A DNA stretch of 64,000 nucleotides, from NCBI GenBank assembly GCA_037951165.1, contig JBBDHG010000415.1, positions 138,501-202,500 on the forward strand, in the 5' to 3' direction. This document shows positions 1 through 10,976 of the stretch, in pieces. The notes beneath the pieces were generated by a model. It searched no databases. It worked only from the letters and a program-made list of their open reading frames with translations, and was not told the DNA's origin. Position numbers and translations under genes: made by a program. The DNA comes from Lophius americanus. Lineage: Eukaryota; Chordata; Actinopteri; Lophiiformes; Lophiidae. Position 1 is the stretch's first letter; each line of letters opens with the position of its first letter.

Positions 1-150
1 CAGTTACAGACGTTACAGTAGTAACTGCAGACGAAGCAGACGGACAGTTACAGATGTTACAGTAGTAACTGCAGATGAAGCAGACGGACAGTTACAGACG
101 TTACAGTAGTAACTGCAGACGAAGCAGACGGACAGTTACAGACGTTACTT
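1..150. repeat. 44-bp tandem repeat, about 3.5 copies
   Basis: Copies begin at 1, 45, 89 and 133 and differ by single bases. The unit contains the motif cagttacagacgttacagta. If zmat2 continues to the left, this lies inside one of its introns. Confidence 0.9.
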
Positions 151-269
151 CTGTCGTTGTCTTTCATGGGTTTCACATCAGACTGATTTTTATCCTCACA
201 TCCAGCATTCATTCTCTCACAGCTGACCCCACCACCTCCTGAAGGAAACACCTGCACCCCCCCCCTATA

Positions 270-492
270 TGTTTCGATGTGTTTAATCTATATGTATCTA
301 TGTTTTTAATCTATATGTATCTATGTGTTTAATCTATATGTATATATGAATTTAGTCTATATGTTTATATGAATTTAATCTATATGTTTATATGTATATA
401 ATCTATATGTTTATATGTATTTAATCTATATGTATCTATGTGTTTAATCTATATGTTTATATGTATATAATCTGTATGTTTATATGTATTTA
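270..492. repeat. AT-rich minisatellite, about 22-24 bp unit
   Basis: Imperfect repeats of the kind tttaatctatatgtatctat fill the stretch directly next to zmat2 exon 3. They lie downstream of that exon's donor site on the minus strand. Confidence 0.85.
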
Positions 493-529
493 AAGGTCAG
501 CAAAGGAGGAATGACGGCGTTCTTCGTAC

Positions 530-2471
530 CCGCCCATCTCCGCCTGAGGAGTGGTTTTCGTGATGACGATGGTCTTCCCCAGTTTGGACTCCAAATCCAC
601 TTTGTAGTCTCGGTGTCGCAGGAGGTCCCGCTTGACCGGCGGCGCCGTTTTCCCTGAGAGAAGAAATCGTCTGTCAGTCAACAGTGAAACCAGAGACCGT
701 AAAGTGAATAAAGTCAGATCCAGAAACCATGAAAGGTTTCGGTCTTTTCTCAAAGGTGAGTCTCATTTTGTCTTTTTGAGCGAGTAATCTGATTACAACA
801 GAGGATATATAACGTATAAGAATAAACAGCATCAAATATTTTCTTCACATAAAAAGACATCCTGTCTGATGAAGATCTCCGGGGGTTTCCTGAAGGAACT
901 CTGCATCTCCAAATATCTTCATCTTCTCACCATCTCTCCTCTCCTTGTCCCTCTCCTCAGCCAGCCTCTTCTGGGCCATGTTTTCAAACTCATCTTTGTC
1001 CCACTTCCGACGGAAGTCGTTCTTACCGGACTACAGGAGAAGAGGAGAAGTCAGACAAGCTGCATGTTATCATGTTAACTCCAGGCTTTTAAAAACACAC
1101 TGTTCTGTTTCATGTACATCTGCCTTGGTGGCGTGAGCGGCGAACGCAACCAGAAGGTTCTTGGTTCAGATCCGCCCGGAGACTTTCTTCTGTTGAGATG
1201 AAATGTTCTCCCCGTGTCTGCGTGGGTTCCATCCGGATCCTTCGGCTTCTCCCCACAGCATAAAAACATGCTGTCCAGGTGAACTGGTGACTCAGACCTG
1301 CCTGTCTCTCTGTGGAACCCGTGATGAACTGGAAACCCGTTCATGGAGTAACCTCACGCCTCCTCCTAATGTCAGCTGGGATAGACTCTAAACTTCCCCG
1401 GCCCCTCAAAAAAAATGCAGATAAAGTAAATAAGAATGAATGGACTAATCGTGCTGTTCCTTTTTAAATTTAGATTTTTTTTTTTAATCTTCAGCTGCTT
1501 TCTCGTGTTCTTAGAGCCATAAATGAAAATAGAAATCTATGTATAATAGAGTCTTCAGAGATAATGCAGTAGAACTAGTTCTCTCCTTCTGATGAAGCTC
1601 TTTATATATATATGCTGGTAAGTTCTTTAGAACTTCCTGCTCAGAAGGCGACCAAAGTTTTCCCTGGTTGCCATGGTGAATCAAAGTATCTGAGCTCCAT
1701 TGACGATGGCTTCTGATTATCCTCCAGCACCGCTTTAAGTCAGAGTTTGAACAGAATTCAGATCACAAGGCTCGTGGTGGCTGGAGCATATCCCAGCTGA
1801 CACGCTGAGACAATCATTCACGCTCACCTTCCCTCCTACTGGACATTTACAGTCACCATTTCCCCTCCACTGAATGTTTGTGGGCTGAAGGATGAAACAA
1901 TGACAGCGGTACATTCTTCACTGTTTTACAGAAGTCTACTTCAGTCGGTTCGTTTTGGATCAAGACTCTTTCATAGAGAGAGAGATATTTTACTGGCTTT
2001 GCATATTGCTGTACAGTGAAATTTTGTTTGGGAGCAATCCATAAAACTTGGCAGCAATGCTATGAATGAACAAATATGAATAAATAAAGAAATACGTTCT
2101 TTCATTGAGGAGGAACCGGCTGTTGTTTATGCGACAGACAGGGTTCTCTTTAAGCGTGGTTATTATGTGTTTCATAAAGAAACATACTAGAACACTGCTC
2201 AAAATAATCGCTGAAGTACTAAAATAATGTGATTATTTAATAAACAAATATTTGCCTCGGCAGCTGTTATGGTACGGGAGCTAACGCTAACGGCTAACTG
2301 GCATTTGAAACCATTTTAAACTCGTTTAATTAATTTGATTTAAGTTGTGAACATCTTTGCTCGATATAAACACTCAGACTCATACCGCAAACGATTAACA
2401 ATCATCACTTTTATGTTTTAAAGACTAAAAACGGGCTCAGATCAAGGACTTACCCCACTGCCTGACGCCAT
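530..2471 (-). CDS. zmat2: zmat2, first three coding exons (partial, continues left of window)
   Basis: ZMAT2 is a matrin-type C2H2 zinc-finger protein of the spliceosomal B complex (the orthologue of yeast Snu23) and acts in the nucleus. Exon 1 is 2471-2454 (MASGSG, donor gtaagt). Exon 2 is 1030-931 (begins SGKNDFRRKWDKDEFE, donor gtgaga). Exon 3 is 653-530 (VKRDLLRHRDYKVDLESKLG, then KTIVITKTTPQAEMGG). The joined 242 nt are in phase and match the family N-terminus as I recall it. The donor at 529-528 (gtacga) is weaker than usual but breaks in the position expected before the zinc finger (YCNVC...), which is not in the window. The start at 2471 lies in a short first exon that begins like human ZMAT2. 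No defects are seen. Introns hold SINE-type repeats. Confidence 0.9.
1125..1400 (+). mobile_element. tRNA-derived SINE (V-SINE/SINE_FR2-like), degenerate
   Basis: The stretch carries the recognisable fish SINE consensus: a decayed tRNA-like head (ggttcttggttcagatccg), the block tgttctccccgtgtctgcgt, 'aaaacatgctg', 'gaactggtgactc' and the end block 'gctgggatagactct'. It lies in zmat2 intron 1, opposite to the gene. Family assignment is from memory of the consensus. Confidence 0.75.
1778..1895 (-). mobile_element. Second SINE fragment, inverted relative to the first
   Basis: The sequence starts with gctggagcatatcccagctg, the reverse complement of the SINE tail block. It continues with remnants of the same consensus (ttcacgctcacc, cattcacgctcaccttccct, cagtcacc). 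It sits in the same zmat2 intron, about 400 bp from the plus-strand copy. Confidence 0.65.
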
Positions 2472-2639
2472 CTTGTTTAGTGCGTGACGGAATACGGCTG
2501 TCGTAAAAGAGATCGGACACAGCGCCTCCTGCAGGAGCGGAGCGGAAACGCGCTGCTGGAATGACCGGAAGGAACCGCTGATCCCGGAGTCAGTCTTCTG
2601 TAATAAAAAGGATGAACAAACAGTGTTGATATACAATAT

Positions 2640-2940
2640 TGCGTCATAGAAAGTAAAACATCAGAGGGAAAGTCCAGGTTAGACGTCCTGGAGACAAAGT
2701 CAGAGAGGACAGACTGAGATGGTTCTGACCCGTGAATATGAGGAGGGATAGTGGATCTACTGCTAGAAGGATGCTGGAGATGGAGCTGCAGGCAGGAGGA
2801 GGAGGGGAGGAGCAAAGAGGAGGGTTTGTATAGGTGGTGAGAGAGGACATGCAGTTGGTTGGTGTGACAGAGGAAGATGCAGAGGACAGGGGGAGATGAA
2901 GACAGATGATCTGCTGAGGAGACGCCTGAAGGGAACAGAA
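2640..2940 (-). repeat. Unclassified dispersed repeat, copy 1
   Basis: On the minus strand this shares long blocks with 41060-41340 on the plus strand. Example blocks: ccaactgcatgtcctctct; a block meaning 'VLSDFVSRTS' in one frame; and ggtcagaaccatctcagtct. The copies are inverted to one another. No complete reading frame or terminal repeat is visible, so I cannot name the class. Confidence 0.7.
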
Positions 2941-3294
2941 CAAATAAGAAGACGAAAATGTGTGTAAAGGAGTCTGGAGATGAATATAAAAATGTATTAA
3001 AAAACAGTTTTCATCCTCATCATATCATCTTTCGGGATTTATGTTTGCATTTCTTGTAAGATAATAAGTATTTGAAACAAAAAAGGCGTAAAAAGTTTAA
3101 CTTGGATTCTCAAATGTTCCTTCAATCTAGTAAATATCATAATTAAGATAATTAAAAACTAAAAAGATACACGTTTCATAATTTCTTGTCCAACGCGGTT
3201 TACAAAAAGTGTGACATTAACCAACACAACTATAGGTTGAAAATGAAAATAAAAAAATTGAATTTCTGACTGGATAATGGCACTACTCAACTAT

Positions 3295-3545
3295 ATAAAA
3301 GATACATGAATAAGTTTTATTATTATTTTTATCATCATTATTTTATTTTTTGTTATTATCAGTATTATTATTTTTATTATTATTATTTTATTTATTAGTA
3401 TTATTTTTATCAATTTTTATTTTACTAATATTATTTAATTACTATTATCATTATTTTATTTATTAGTATTATTTATTTATATATTTTTATTTAATTATCA
3501 TCATTATTATTATTAATATTATTACTATTATAATTATTATCCTAA
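3295..3545. repeat. AT-rich low-complexity tract (att/ttta)
   Basis: Nearly pure A/T with degenerate ATT and TTTA triplets. The rest of the intergenic stretch 2950-3900 shows no gene. Confidence 0.85.
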
Positions 3546-3992
3546 CTCTTTTCTAAATGGTAAAACATTAGACGATAATGTAATGGAATATTAGTAACAT
3601 TTATTTATTTTAAGTCGTTTTGTCATAAAAGTGTTTTCCTCTGTTTTCCTTTAAGCGGCGCCTGTAACGCGGTACTTCCGCCGGCAGGTGGCGGTGAAGC
3701 TTCTGCAGACTCTTTGTAACCTCTACAGAGGAAGACACGCGAGTAATATTTAACAGATAAACTGATTATCAAATAGTGACTTTGATTGAAATTAACATTT
3801 TTAATGTTCGTAGAAGGCGGCGTGATTAATAATTGATGAACGAACAAACCTGTCTGACGTCATACTTGGCCTCCAGAACGTATATTGGATAGGGCTTGAA
3901 ATGACGGGGTGAGTAGATAGGTGAGGTTGGGATCAGCAGGCCCCGCCCACCATCACCAGGTGCGGCTCATTAAAAGCTGTGATTGCAGGACA

Positions 3993-4091
3993 ATGGCGTC
4001 TGTCTGTCTGAGGGAGAAGGCGCCATATTCAAACCGCAAAAATGTCAAGCAGTGGCGTGGAAACAGCTCAGAGCCCGCTGCTCTCCAACAG
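3993..4091 (+). other. Possible short first exon between zmat2 and slbp2 (uncertain)
   Basis: An ATG in fair context (ggacaATGG) opens 33 codons starting MASVCLREKAPYSNRKN and ends in a plausible donor (caacag/gtaaca). This could be a first exon of the slbp2-like gene or an unrelated exon. Against the first option, the donor is phase 0, while the first well-supported slbp2 exon would need a phase-2 partner upstream. I could not identify the peptide. A GC-box-like 'ccccgcccacc' precedes it at about 3941. Confidence 0.25.
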
Positions 4092-4689
4092 GTAACAGCC
4101 GTTACAGGTAGACCGCACTCACCTGAGCCCGGGAAAGCTTCAGGCGTTAAACCATGTATGTCATTTCCTTTGGAAATAAGATACTTTTAAAGTTGTTCCA
4201 GGGTCTGTTTGACTTTATTTAAAAAATCTGAGTTAGTCCAGATTCTCAAATGCAGAATAAACGTTTTAATATATTACTTTGAGTCTTTTTGAGGCGTGAC
4301 CGCGTCTTCACAAACTTTACAGGCAGCAGAAGATCAATCTGTCCGTTTAATCCGTTAAAGGCTCGTTTAAAACACCGTTAACGGTAAGTAAACCTGAGTT
4401 TCCGGCGGCTGATTTTCACAATAAAAGCAAATCAGTTTAATATAAAGCGTAACGGAAACCCTGAGATAGATTCTTATCTTTACTCCTAAATCATTTTTGC
4501 TCAACTCTATAATCCACCGTAGCGCTGCTCTGGATCATGTGGTTGTGTCCAAACCGACCCTGTCCAAACGGTTCTGGACAGATGTAGTCCAGAACCGTCC
4601 CTCAGTGTTTTTTTGTATTGTACTCGATTAATCTAACTTTGTCGATTGAAACTTATCATTAAATCATATTTCAACTTTTATACCTACAT

Positions 4690-4920
4690 TCAAGTGTGAG
4701 GAAGAACTGGAGTGATTCTGGGGAAGTTGTATAGATCCACCACTAGAGGGAGCTTTATACCCAAAAGTTTTCGGGCCATAATTTCTCAGCTGTTGGTCCA
4801 ATTTAGTTTAAATTTGGTGCTGCTTTTAATTTGAGTTCAATCGGGGGGATTGCTTGTACAATGCAGGGGATTGGGAGCTTTTCAGGGCTGTTCCCTTGCT
4901 GTCAGGGAGTTTTTATTTCT
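4690..4920 (+). repeat. Dispersed repeat family A, copy 1
   Basis: The blocks gtgtgaggaagaactgga, 'ttttcgggccataatttctcag' (truncated here in description) and 'ggattgcttgtacaatgcag' recur at 5838-5970, 6300-6375 and, inverted, at 9590-9905 and 16500-16720. It ends near 'cccttgctgtcagggag'. Class unknown; no coding potential seen. The sequence from 4920 to 5835 shows no gene or repeat that I can name. Confidence 0.65.
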
Positions 4921-5837
4921 CGATCAGAAACTGGATAAGTTTGAATAGTTTAACGGACACGGATCAGAAGGTCTCTGCTGTCGTTTTTAACGTTTGAAGT
5001 CGTTCTAACTACTTTATGCTGACGGGTATTTAAATCTCTAAAATCGCGGCGTCACTTCGGAACCAGGCGTCTAGAGTCAACGCCTCGTAACATCGGGACA
5101 TTTTAACTCTAATCGAAGATGATTGATCTTAGTTTCTCAACCAACTAAAGAACTTCTTTCAGGTCGTCACAAACATTCTAACTGGGCTGTTTGGAGACGG
5201 ATGTTTTCAGACAGGAAGTGGATGAAAGGGTGAAAGTAAAGTACGAGCACTCCGCTGTACTTAATGTGGATGGTTAGAATTCAGACTGGTTATTGCATGA
5301 ATCCTTTAATCATCTAATATTTAATGAATGTCACCGTTCCAGTGGTCGTAGTATTGAGGCGTAAAAACCAGGGTTTTATTTTTTAGGTAAACAGAATATT
5401 AAATGCTTTATAAAGTTCTACACGAACCGCGGCGAGGCGAATAAATGAACTCAAACAGAAAACTGTAGAGTCATGTAGGAAACGTAGAGCGGCGACTTAT
5501 CGAACAGGAAAGGATCAGAGCGTGGGGATTTGTTCTCTTCTGTTCCAGGACTTATTCCTGTGTCCAATCCTAGAAGTCCAAACTGAACGCAGAAAAAGAA
5601 CATTTACACTTTTTAACAAACGTAAACTATTTGAGTTGTTTTTTTTCCACCACTTCCTGTTTGTGCTGCTGCTCATGAAAGACTTTTACTTCATATTGAT
5701 TGATTCTTGTTTGTGAAGCAAACGCCGATCCATGAAGGAAACAAAGATTTATTTTTGTTTCTATAGGAATGGAATCATCGGTTCCTTCGCAAATAACTCA
5801 AAATCTACTTCATGGATAATTTTCAAATTTTGTCCAT

Positions 5838-5975
5838 ACAGTGTGAGGAAGAACTGGATGGATTTTGGGAAAGTTCGGTGAAATATTTCTGACTTTAGGG
5901 GGAGCTTCACATCAAAGTTTTCCAGACATAATTTCTCAACCTTTGGACCGATTTCAGTTAAAAATTTGGTTCCAC
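5838..5975 (+). repeat. Dispersed repeat family A, copy 2
   Basis: The order of blocks is the same as at 4690: gtgtgaggaagaactgga, then a 'gggggagctt' block, then 'cataatttctcaac'. It lies upstream of the supported slbp2 start and directly adjoins a LINE reverse-transcriptase remnant. Confidence 0.65.
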
Positions 5976-5979
5976 CTTC

Positions 5980-6075
5980 AAGCCCAGTGGTGTCCCCCAG
6001 GGCTCCTTCCTCGGCCCCTTACTCTTTACCGTATTCACGCTGCCTCTGGGTCCCATTATAAACAGGTTGGCACAT
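5980..6075 (+). mobile_element. LINE (L2/Maui-like) reverse-transcriptase fragment, copy 1
   Basis: In one plus frame the DNA reads roughly VPQGSFLGPLLFTVFTLPLG, the hallmark 'PQGS.LGPLLF' block of non-LTR retrotransposon reverse transcriptase, and then IINR. Only this block is preserved. A second copy of the same block lies at 7340-7420, and both copies are followed by slbp2 exon-3-like sequence, so the pair looks like one duplicated segment. Confidence 0.7.
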
Positions 6076-6299
6076 TTTTTTAATAAGAACTAGAAACTCA
6101 AAATGAAGTAGTTGAGCAGGACATTAAAGGGTTTGAACCTAAAATGAAAAAAAAAAAACTAAATATAGTTGACTTAATCTCGCCTGGACCTTCGTCTGTC
6201 TTCTTCAAGGCGTCCATTCTTGAGGGTTGTGTCCTCCAATTTTACCCATATTTAAATGTAATGGTTCATATTTGACACTTCTTTCTAAATACTGTGGCC

Positions 6300-6445
6300 A
6301 TAACTTCATCAGGGGGATCGCTTGTACAACGCAGGGGGTTGGGGCCTTTCTGTGGGGGATGACATCATGGGTCTGGGTTGGTTCTTCAGGCTTTGAATCG
6401 GACGTTCCGTCTGGACAGACTGCTGCCGTAGGTTTGAGACATAAC
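6300..6445 (+). repeat. Dispersed repeat family A fragment
   Basis: The block gcttgtacaacgcagggggt matches the family A block at 4850 and, inverted, at 9610. It is followed by ctgtgggggatgacatcatg and a decayed tail that stops just before the first slbp2 coding exon. Confidence 0.5.
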
Positions 6446-6518
6446 TCAAAGGTGACTTTGTTTGGGGGCGTGTCTCCGCGTCCTCAGCTTCTGTTTCAGC
6501 CCCTGGTCGTGTGTTTGT

Positions 6519-9500
6519 ATGAAAGGCTGGTCGGCGGCCGTGTGGAACGGCCTCCCCGAGCCCCTGCTGGCCGCCGCCTCCGGATGCTCCGCCCCCGAGC
6601 CGTGGCTCCTCCCTGGCTGCAGCTCCGTCTACGACAGCCTGGTCAGGTGAGAAGCACACCTGGAGACGACGGAACCGCGTTCTCCTTCTTGTCCCCGCCC
6701 CCTCGGGTTTAAACCTTTTTTTTTTTTTTTTTTCCTTTTCCTTTTTGTCCACAGCAACGTCTCCCCGATCCCGTCTCCGCCGGCCGCCAGCGGCCCGCGA
6801 GGGCGAGACAAAGCCGCCAGCAGTAAATCTCGCAGGTTCAACTTCTTCTTCTGTTGATTCTCAAACGCGAAGCTTGAAATTCATCCAAACGCCAAAATGT
6901 TAATCTGGCAGCATCTCATCAAAAACCCTTTGATGTCCTCAAGAGAAAGACGGAGGAAATATTTCCTTACATATTCTGTTAATTTAGGAACTTTTATACT
7001 TCAATATCTTAGACGCCCTAAATTTACCTTTTGATTATTTTTGGACACTTTTAAACAGAAAAATATAAATAAGATTAGATCAAACTTCTTTGTTTCTACC
7101 AAGTTACCTAATTCTGTTTTTATTTACTTAACCTTTGTTTTACCAGGAGGGTCTCATTGAGACGCGTTACAAACGTATAAAATATAAGAGTAAAAGAATC
7201 TACACAGGAATAGTTCTCACATTCTTTCATATGCCAAAAGAAGATTCTAGAAAATCGTAATTCTCGAATACGACTTTCTCAACAGCTGTTTAACGCCTCC
7301 TCTTCCTCCTCCTCCTCCTCCTCGGTGTCTCCTTTAACCTGCGGTGTCCCTCAGGGCTCCTTCCCTGGCCCCTTACTGTTTGACACATTCATGCTGCCAC
7401 TCCGATTATAAACGGGTTCCGTCCCAAACGGTTGACTCAATCCTGACTGGACCTTCGTCTGTCTCCTTCAGGCCGTCCATCCTGGAGCGCTGTATCCTCA
7501 AAGTGTCCACCAGCAACGTGGCTGTGGGGACGGACGATCTGGACAGTAAGAGGTCAGTAGTCCCTGAAATCAGCGGTAACAACCGCCTGAAGCACTTTCA
7601 TCGGTCCAGTTCATTGTTCCGTGGTTCTGGTATGTTCTGATCCGACCTCTCTGGTATGTTCTGATCCGACTGCTCTTTATGCTGGTGTGTTTGATGAACC
7701 GAGGCGCTGGAGATACTTCACGTTATTTCATTTTGGGGCTTTTTGCGTCACGAGTTCTCCACCTCAGGTGGAGGTTCCGCTTGGACTCTGACTCTGACCG
7801 CTACGTCCCTGCAGGCCGTCCTTCGGTCGCTACCCCCGTCTCCCAGACCCGGCCAACACGGAGACCAACGCTGCAGTTCTGAAGCGCCGGCAAAAACAGA
7901 TCCAGTATGGAAAGAACACCAGCGGCTACCAGAACTACCTGCTGCAGGTCCCCAGGTGAGAACACACACCCGACCCTGGTCCCAGTCCAATCTGACTCCT
8001 CCCCCTCAGTCGCTGCTGAACAGAGGATTTGTCTCCAAAAATGTTATTAAAAGTAATGTCAGCAGTTAAAGTCGGATCCATCCCGCTCCTCAGACACCTG
8101 AGGGATCCGAAGGTCCACCCGTCTACTCCCAACAAGTACAGGAAGTACAGCCGGCGCTCCTGGGACATGCAGGTGCGTTTGTGGAGGCGAGCGCTGCACC
8201 TCTGGGACCCCCCGACCAGCAGCCAGCCCGATGCTGCCGACACGTCGGACCCCGTGGAACAACTGTAGGTGGAACCGATGCCCCGCAACAAACCGTCACC
8301 ACATTCTCACGCCTGTCTTCTTCGATGGATGATGGAGGATGGATGGATGGATGATGGATGATGGATGGATGATGGATGAATGATGGATGATTGATGGGCT
8401 GTTAAACATCAGGAACATCTTAAACTCACATTCGTATCAACCAACCGAATCTCAGGGATTCACACGACTTCTATTATTTATTTTAAGTGTAAAATTTAAT
8501 TTCCATTCTTTTTTAACTGCAGGAAACTTTATATTTGTTTTAAGGCTACAGTAATCGGTTATTCAAGTAATCGAGTAGTCCATCGATTATTCTGGAGATT
8601 AATGGAATAATGAATAAAAAATATTGAGGGCTTTGCAATAATAACATTCTCAGCAGTTAAAATAAAAATTATATATATTTTTTTTAATCAGATTTATCCT
8701 AAGAATCTAATGTTTTCTGGCGCTTTATTATTTGTTCACAGCGACGGTCTATCGCTGATCCAGTCAGTTTTTTCTTGGACGTGTGGTTTAGACTTATTTA
8801 TTATTTTTGAGTTTGGATTAAAAACAAACTCTATTGGGTCCAAATCTCAATCTGAAAGGTTTTATTTGAGGCCATTTTTTTATTTTTTTGTTTAATGATG
8901 CATTTCTTCTGATTTTATTCAGAATAAGGGGATAGACCTTGGAAACCCACTAATGTCTCAGTTTATGGGGGTGCAGAATCCAAGAACTCGGGTCACACAT
9001 TTATTCACCGACCCCCAGAGTCACTGTCTGTCCGTCAGTCTGTCTGATTTTCTTTTTTGATTTTTGAACCTCAAGTTTGAGGCAGAGTGATCATCTGTTC
9101 GTGCTCAAAGATATATTTGTTTTTCTCCAGGGAGAGCCAGCTGGCGAAGATGACCTCTGACCTGTGTGAGGACGGAGAGAACGAGCAGAGAGAGAAGGAG
9201 ACTCCAGAAGCCTCTAAAGCCTCCTCTGCGTCTCCTCCATCGGCTGAGATGCCAGCGGAGGCGCCTGGATCCTGGAGCAGCCCTCTCTCACCCGTAACTC
9301 GCCCTCAGTGCTGAAGCCTGCGATCATTGTGTTGCGTTTGAGTCGCGGCGTTTTAACGTCCAGCGCTTCATCCCTGTCTGTTTTACTCCCATCAGGAGAC
9401 TGAAGGAAGCGACCGACCTCTTCGTCCTCCTCCTGGCCTCAGCTGCTCCGTCAGGGGTCACCTCAGCGACGACGGCTTCTCCGACTGGTTCCGCTTCCTG

Positions 9501-10270
9501 CTGGAGGCTGACGACAGCCGAGGTGAGGTCGCGGCTCAGCTGGGGGTCCCCTTTGAAAAACTAGTCCTAGACGCTCGTCACCCACAGCAGGGGTCTCTCC
9601 CTGTAAAGACACCAATCCCCTGCGTTGTACAAGCTACCCCCCCTTATTGAACTCCCATTAAATAACCTCAAACTGGTTTTAGTGACTCAACCCAACTGTT
9701 TCTATGACGTCATCAGTCTGTTCTAGGATCACATCCCATAATGACTCACTGATGAAGATAAACAGTTAAACTAGTTTTTCTGAGTTCAGGAATAAAGACA
9801 GATTTCATGGAGTCGATTCTTAGGAGATAAATTTAGACACAACTCTTCTGATGGTCGGGAAGTTACCGACCAGAACCTGTGTCGGACCCTAAAAACTCCC
9901 CCTAGTGGTGGAAATATGCTACTGACCTTTACCTACTGACCTTTACCTACTGACCTTTACCTACTGACCTTTACCTACTGACTTTTACCTACTGACCTTT
10001 ACCTAACTCTATGAATGACCTTGACTGATGGTACCAGTAGGTATTTGGTTCCGATCCAAATTCGTATTTTCCCGGTTCAAATGTTTGGCTCTTATAAGTC
10101 CAGAAGCCTTAGATGGAGGGTCGGTTCCTGTTGGAGCGTGGAGGAAGTCCAACTGCAGAGATGTTCTCCACCTCCTCTGCTGAAGACTCCTTCTCTCGTT
10201 CACAGATCTGGCCTCTGATGACCAGCAGGTTCCTGTCTTTTCTGACCAGCACTTATGGAATCCGTACTGA
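6519..10270 (+). CDS. slbp2: Histone stem-loop binding protein, SLBP2-like (8 coding exons, 318 aa)
   Basis: SLBP binds the 3' stem-loop of replication histone mRNAs and directs their processing, stability and translation. Exons: 6519-6646, 6755-6835, 7472-7552, 7815-7955, 8094-8264, 9131-9293, 9396-9522, 10206-10270. All junctions agree in phase (957 nt with TGA). The RNA-binding domain spans about residues 111-183 in exons 4-5: RRQKQIQYGKNTSGYQNYLL, the TPNK motif in VHPSTPNKYRKYSRRSWD, then the closing LWDPP. Key elements of the family (YGKNT, TPNK, SRRSWD) are intact. The N- and C-terminal thirds do not resemble SLBP1 as I recall it, hence the tentative slbp2 (oocyte-type) name. The initiator at 6519 is the first in-frame Met of its exon, and an upstream coding exon is possible. 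Donor 6836 (gttcaa) is weak. The exon 5 donor (CT/gtaggt) overlaps an in-frame TAG. Confidence 0.88.
7340..7471 (+). mobile_element. LINE reverse-transcriptase fragment, copy 2, ending at slbp2 exon 3
   Basis: The block cctcagggctccttccctgg continues with 'ccccttactgtttgac' and 'gattataaacgggtt'. It repeats 5980-6075 and is followed, as in the other copy, by 'ctggaccttcgtctgtctcc' and then the slbp2 exon 3 acceptor. It therefore supplies intron 2 sequence immediately upstream of that exon. Confidence 0.65.
8325..8400. repeat. (ATGG)n / ggatgat microsatellite
   Basis: A run of gatggatggatgatggatg units in slbp2 intron 5. The remainder of that intron to 9130 is AT-rich, and I see nothing else in it. 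Confidence 0.9.
9590..9910 (-). repeat. Dispersed repeat family A, inverted copy in slbp2 intron 7
   Basis: Starts with aatcccctgcgttgtacaag, the reverse complement of the 4850/6315 block, and ends with the 'aactccccctagtggtgga' block. The middle (agataaacagttaaactagt, 'ggagtcgattcttaggagat', 'gatggtcgggaagt') matches 16540-16705 closely. Confidence 0.7.
9915..10013. repeat. 14-bp tandem repeat, about 7 copies
   Basis: Repeats of ctactgacctttac directly follow the inverted family A element inside slbp2 intron 7. Confidence 0.9.
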
Positions 10271-10976
10271 TCATCTCTGGTGGCCCACCGGTCCCAAGCC
10301 GGGTCAGTCACCCGTCGACGTCTTAACTGCTCACTCCTCATCAAACAAGACGACGTCTTCATCCTCTGGACGTCGTGTCTCACCTCCTGGTCCTCAGAGC
10401 GTCAGAGTAACGTGGCTCCCAGAGTCCAGCCTTTTTAAGATGGTCAACGACAGCGGGGATGTGATCGCTCCTCCATCCCACTTCCACCAGCAGCTCGGAG
10501 GCAGAGGAAGGGCGGCGCCGCTCCTCGCCATCGGTCCCGGAAATGTGTTTGAGATTTCCCAGCCGGTCTCGAACGCCTCCTTGAGAGAGACAGACGGCCG
10601 AACAACGGTTTGCACCTTGTATTTATGTTCACCTCCATCCAGCGGAGAACCTCACCCACTTTCACCGACACGCAGGGAAGAAGCTGCTTCGTTTTAGCGC
10701 TCGAGTCACTTTTTGTTGTCTGAGAATCCGTCTAGCGTCACGGCTGTTGTCCACCCTCACCGCCGTGCTCTGCCGTCTGTCCGATCGGGTTCGGCGCCTC
10801 CTTCGTGCACTCCATGTTTTTTCTCAAAAACGAACCTTCATAAACGGGCCGAGAAAATGCTGTCGCTTTGTGTTGAGTTTACTTTTACTTTGTGATTTTT
10901 CAATTTGTCATTTTGTGCTGCTTGAATGTTGAGCAAAGCTGAAAGATGTGATTAATAAAGATTGTATAAATAAAGT
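10271..10976 (+). other. slbp2 3' UTR and polyadenylation signals
   Basis: No other gene is seen between the stop at 10270 and the cluster of signals at 10951-10975 (attaataaag, ataaataaag), which fits the mRNA end. Open frames within it have no recognisable protein character. Sequence from 10980 to 11640 shows no gene. Confidence 0.6.

Noticed and set aside
6227..6712. 161-codon plus-strand frame across the first slbp2 coding exon
   Set aside because: It uses a different frame from the slbp2 exon and reads through repeat family A sequence and the intron; no conserved content.
8265..8268. Stop of slbp2 at the TAG directly after the RNA-binding domain exon
   Set aside because: A donor (gtaggt) overlaps it, and three further exons join in exact phase to a final TGA at 10270; the early stop is kept only as a possible retained-intron product.
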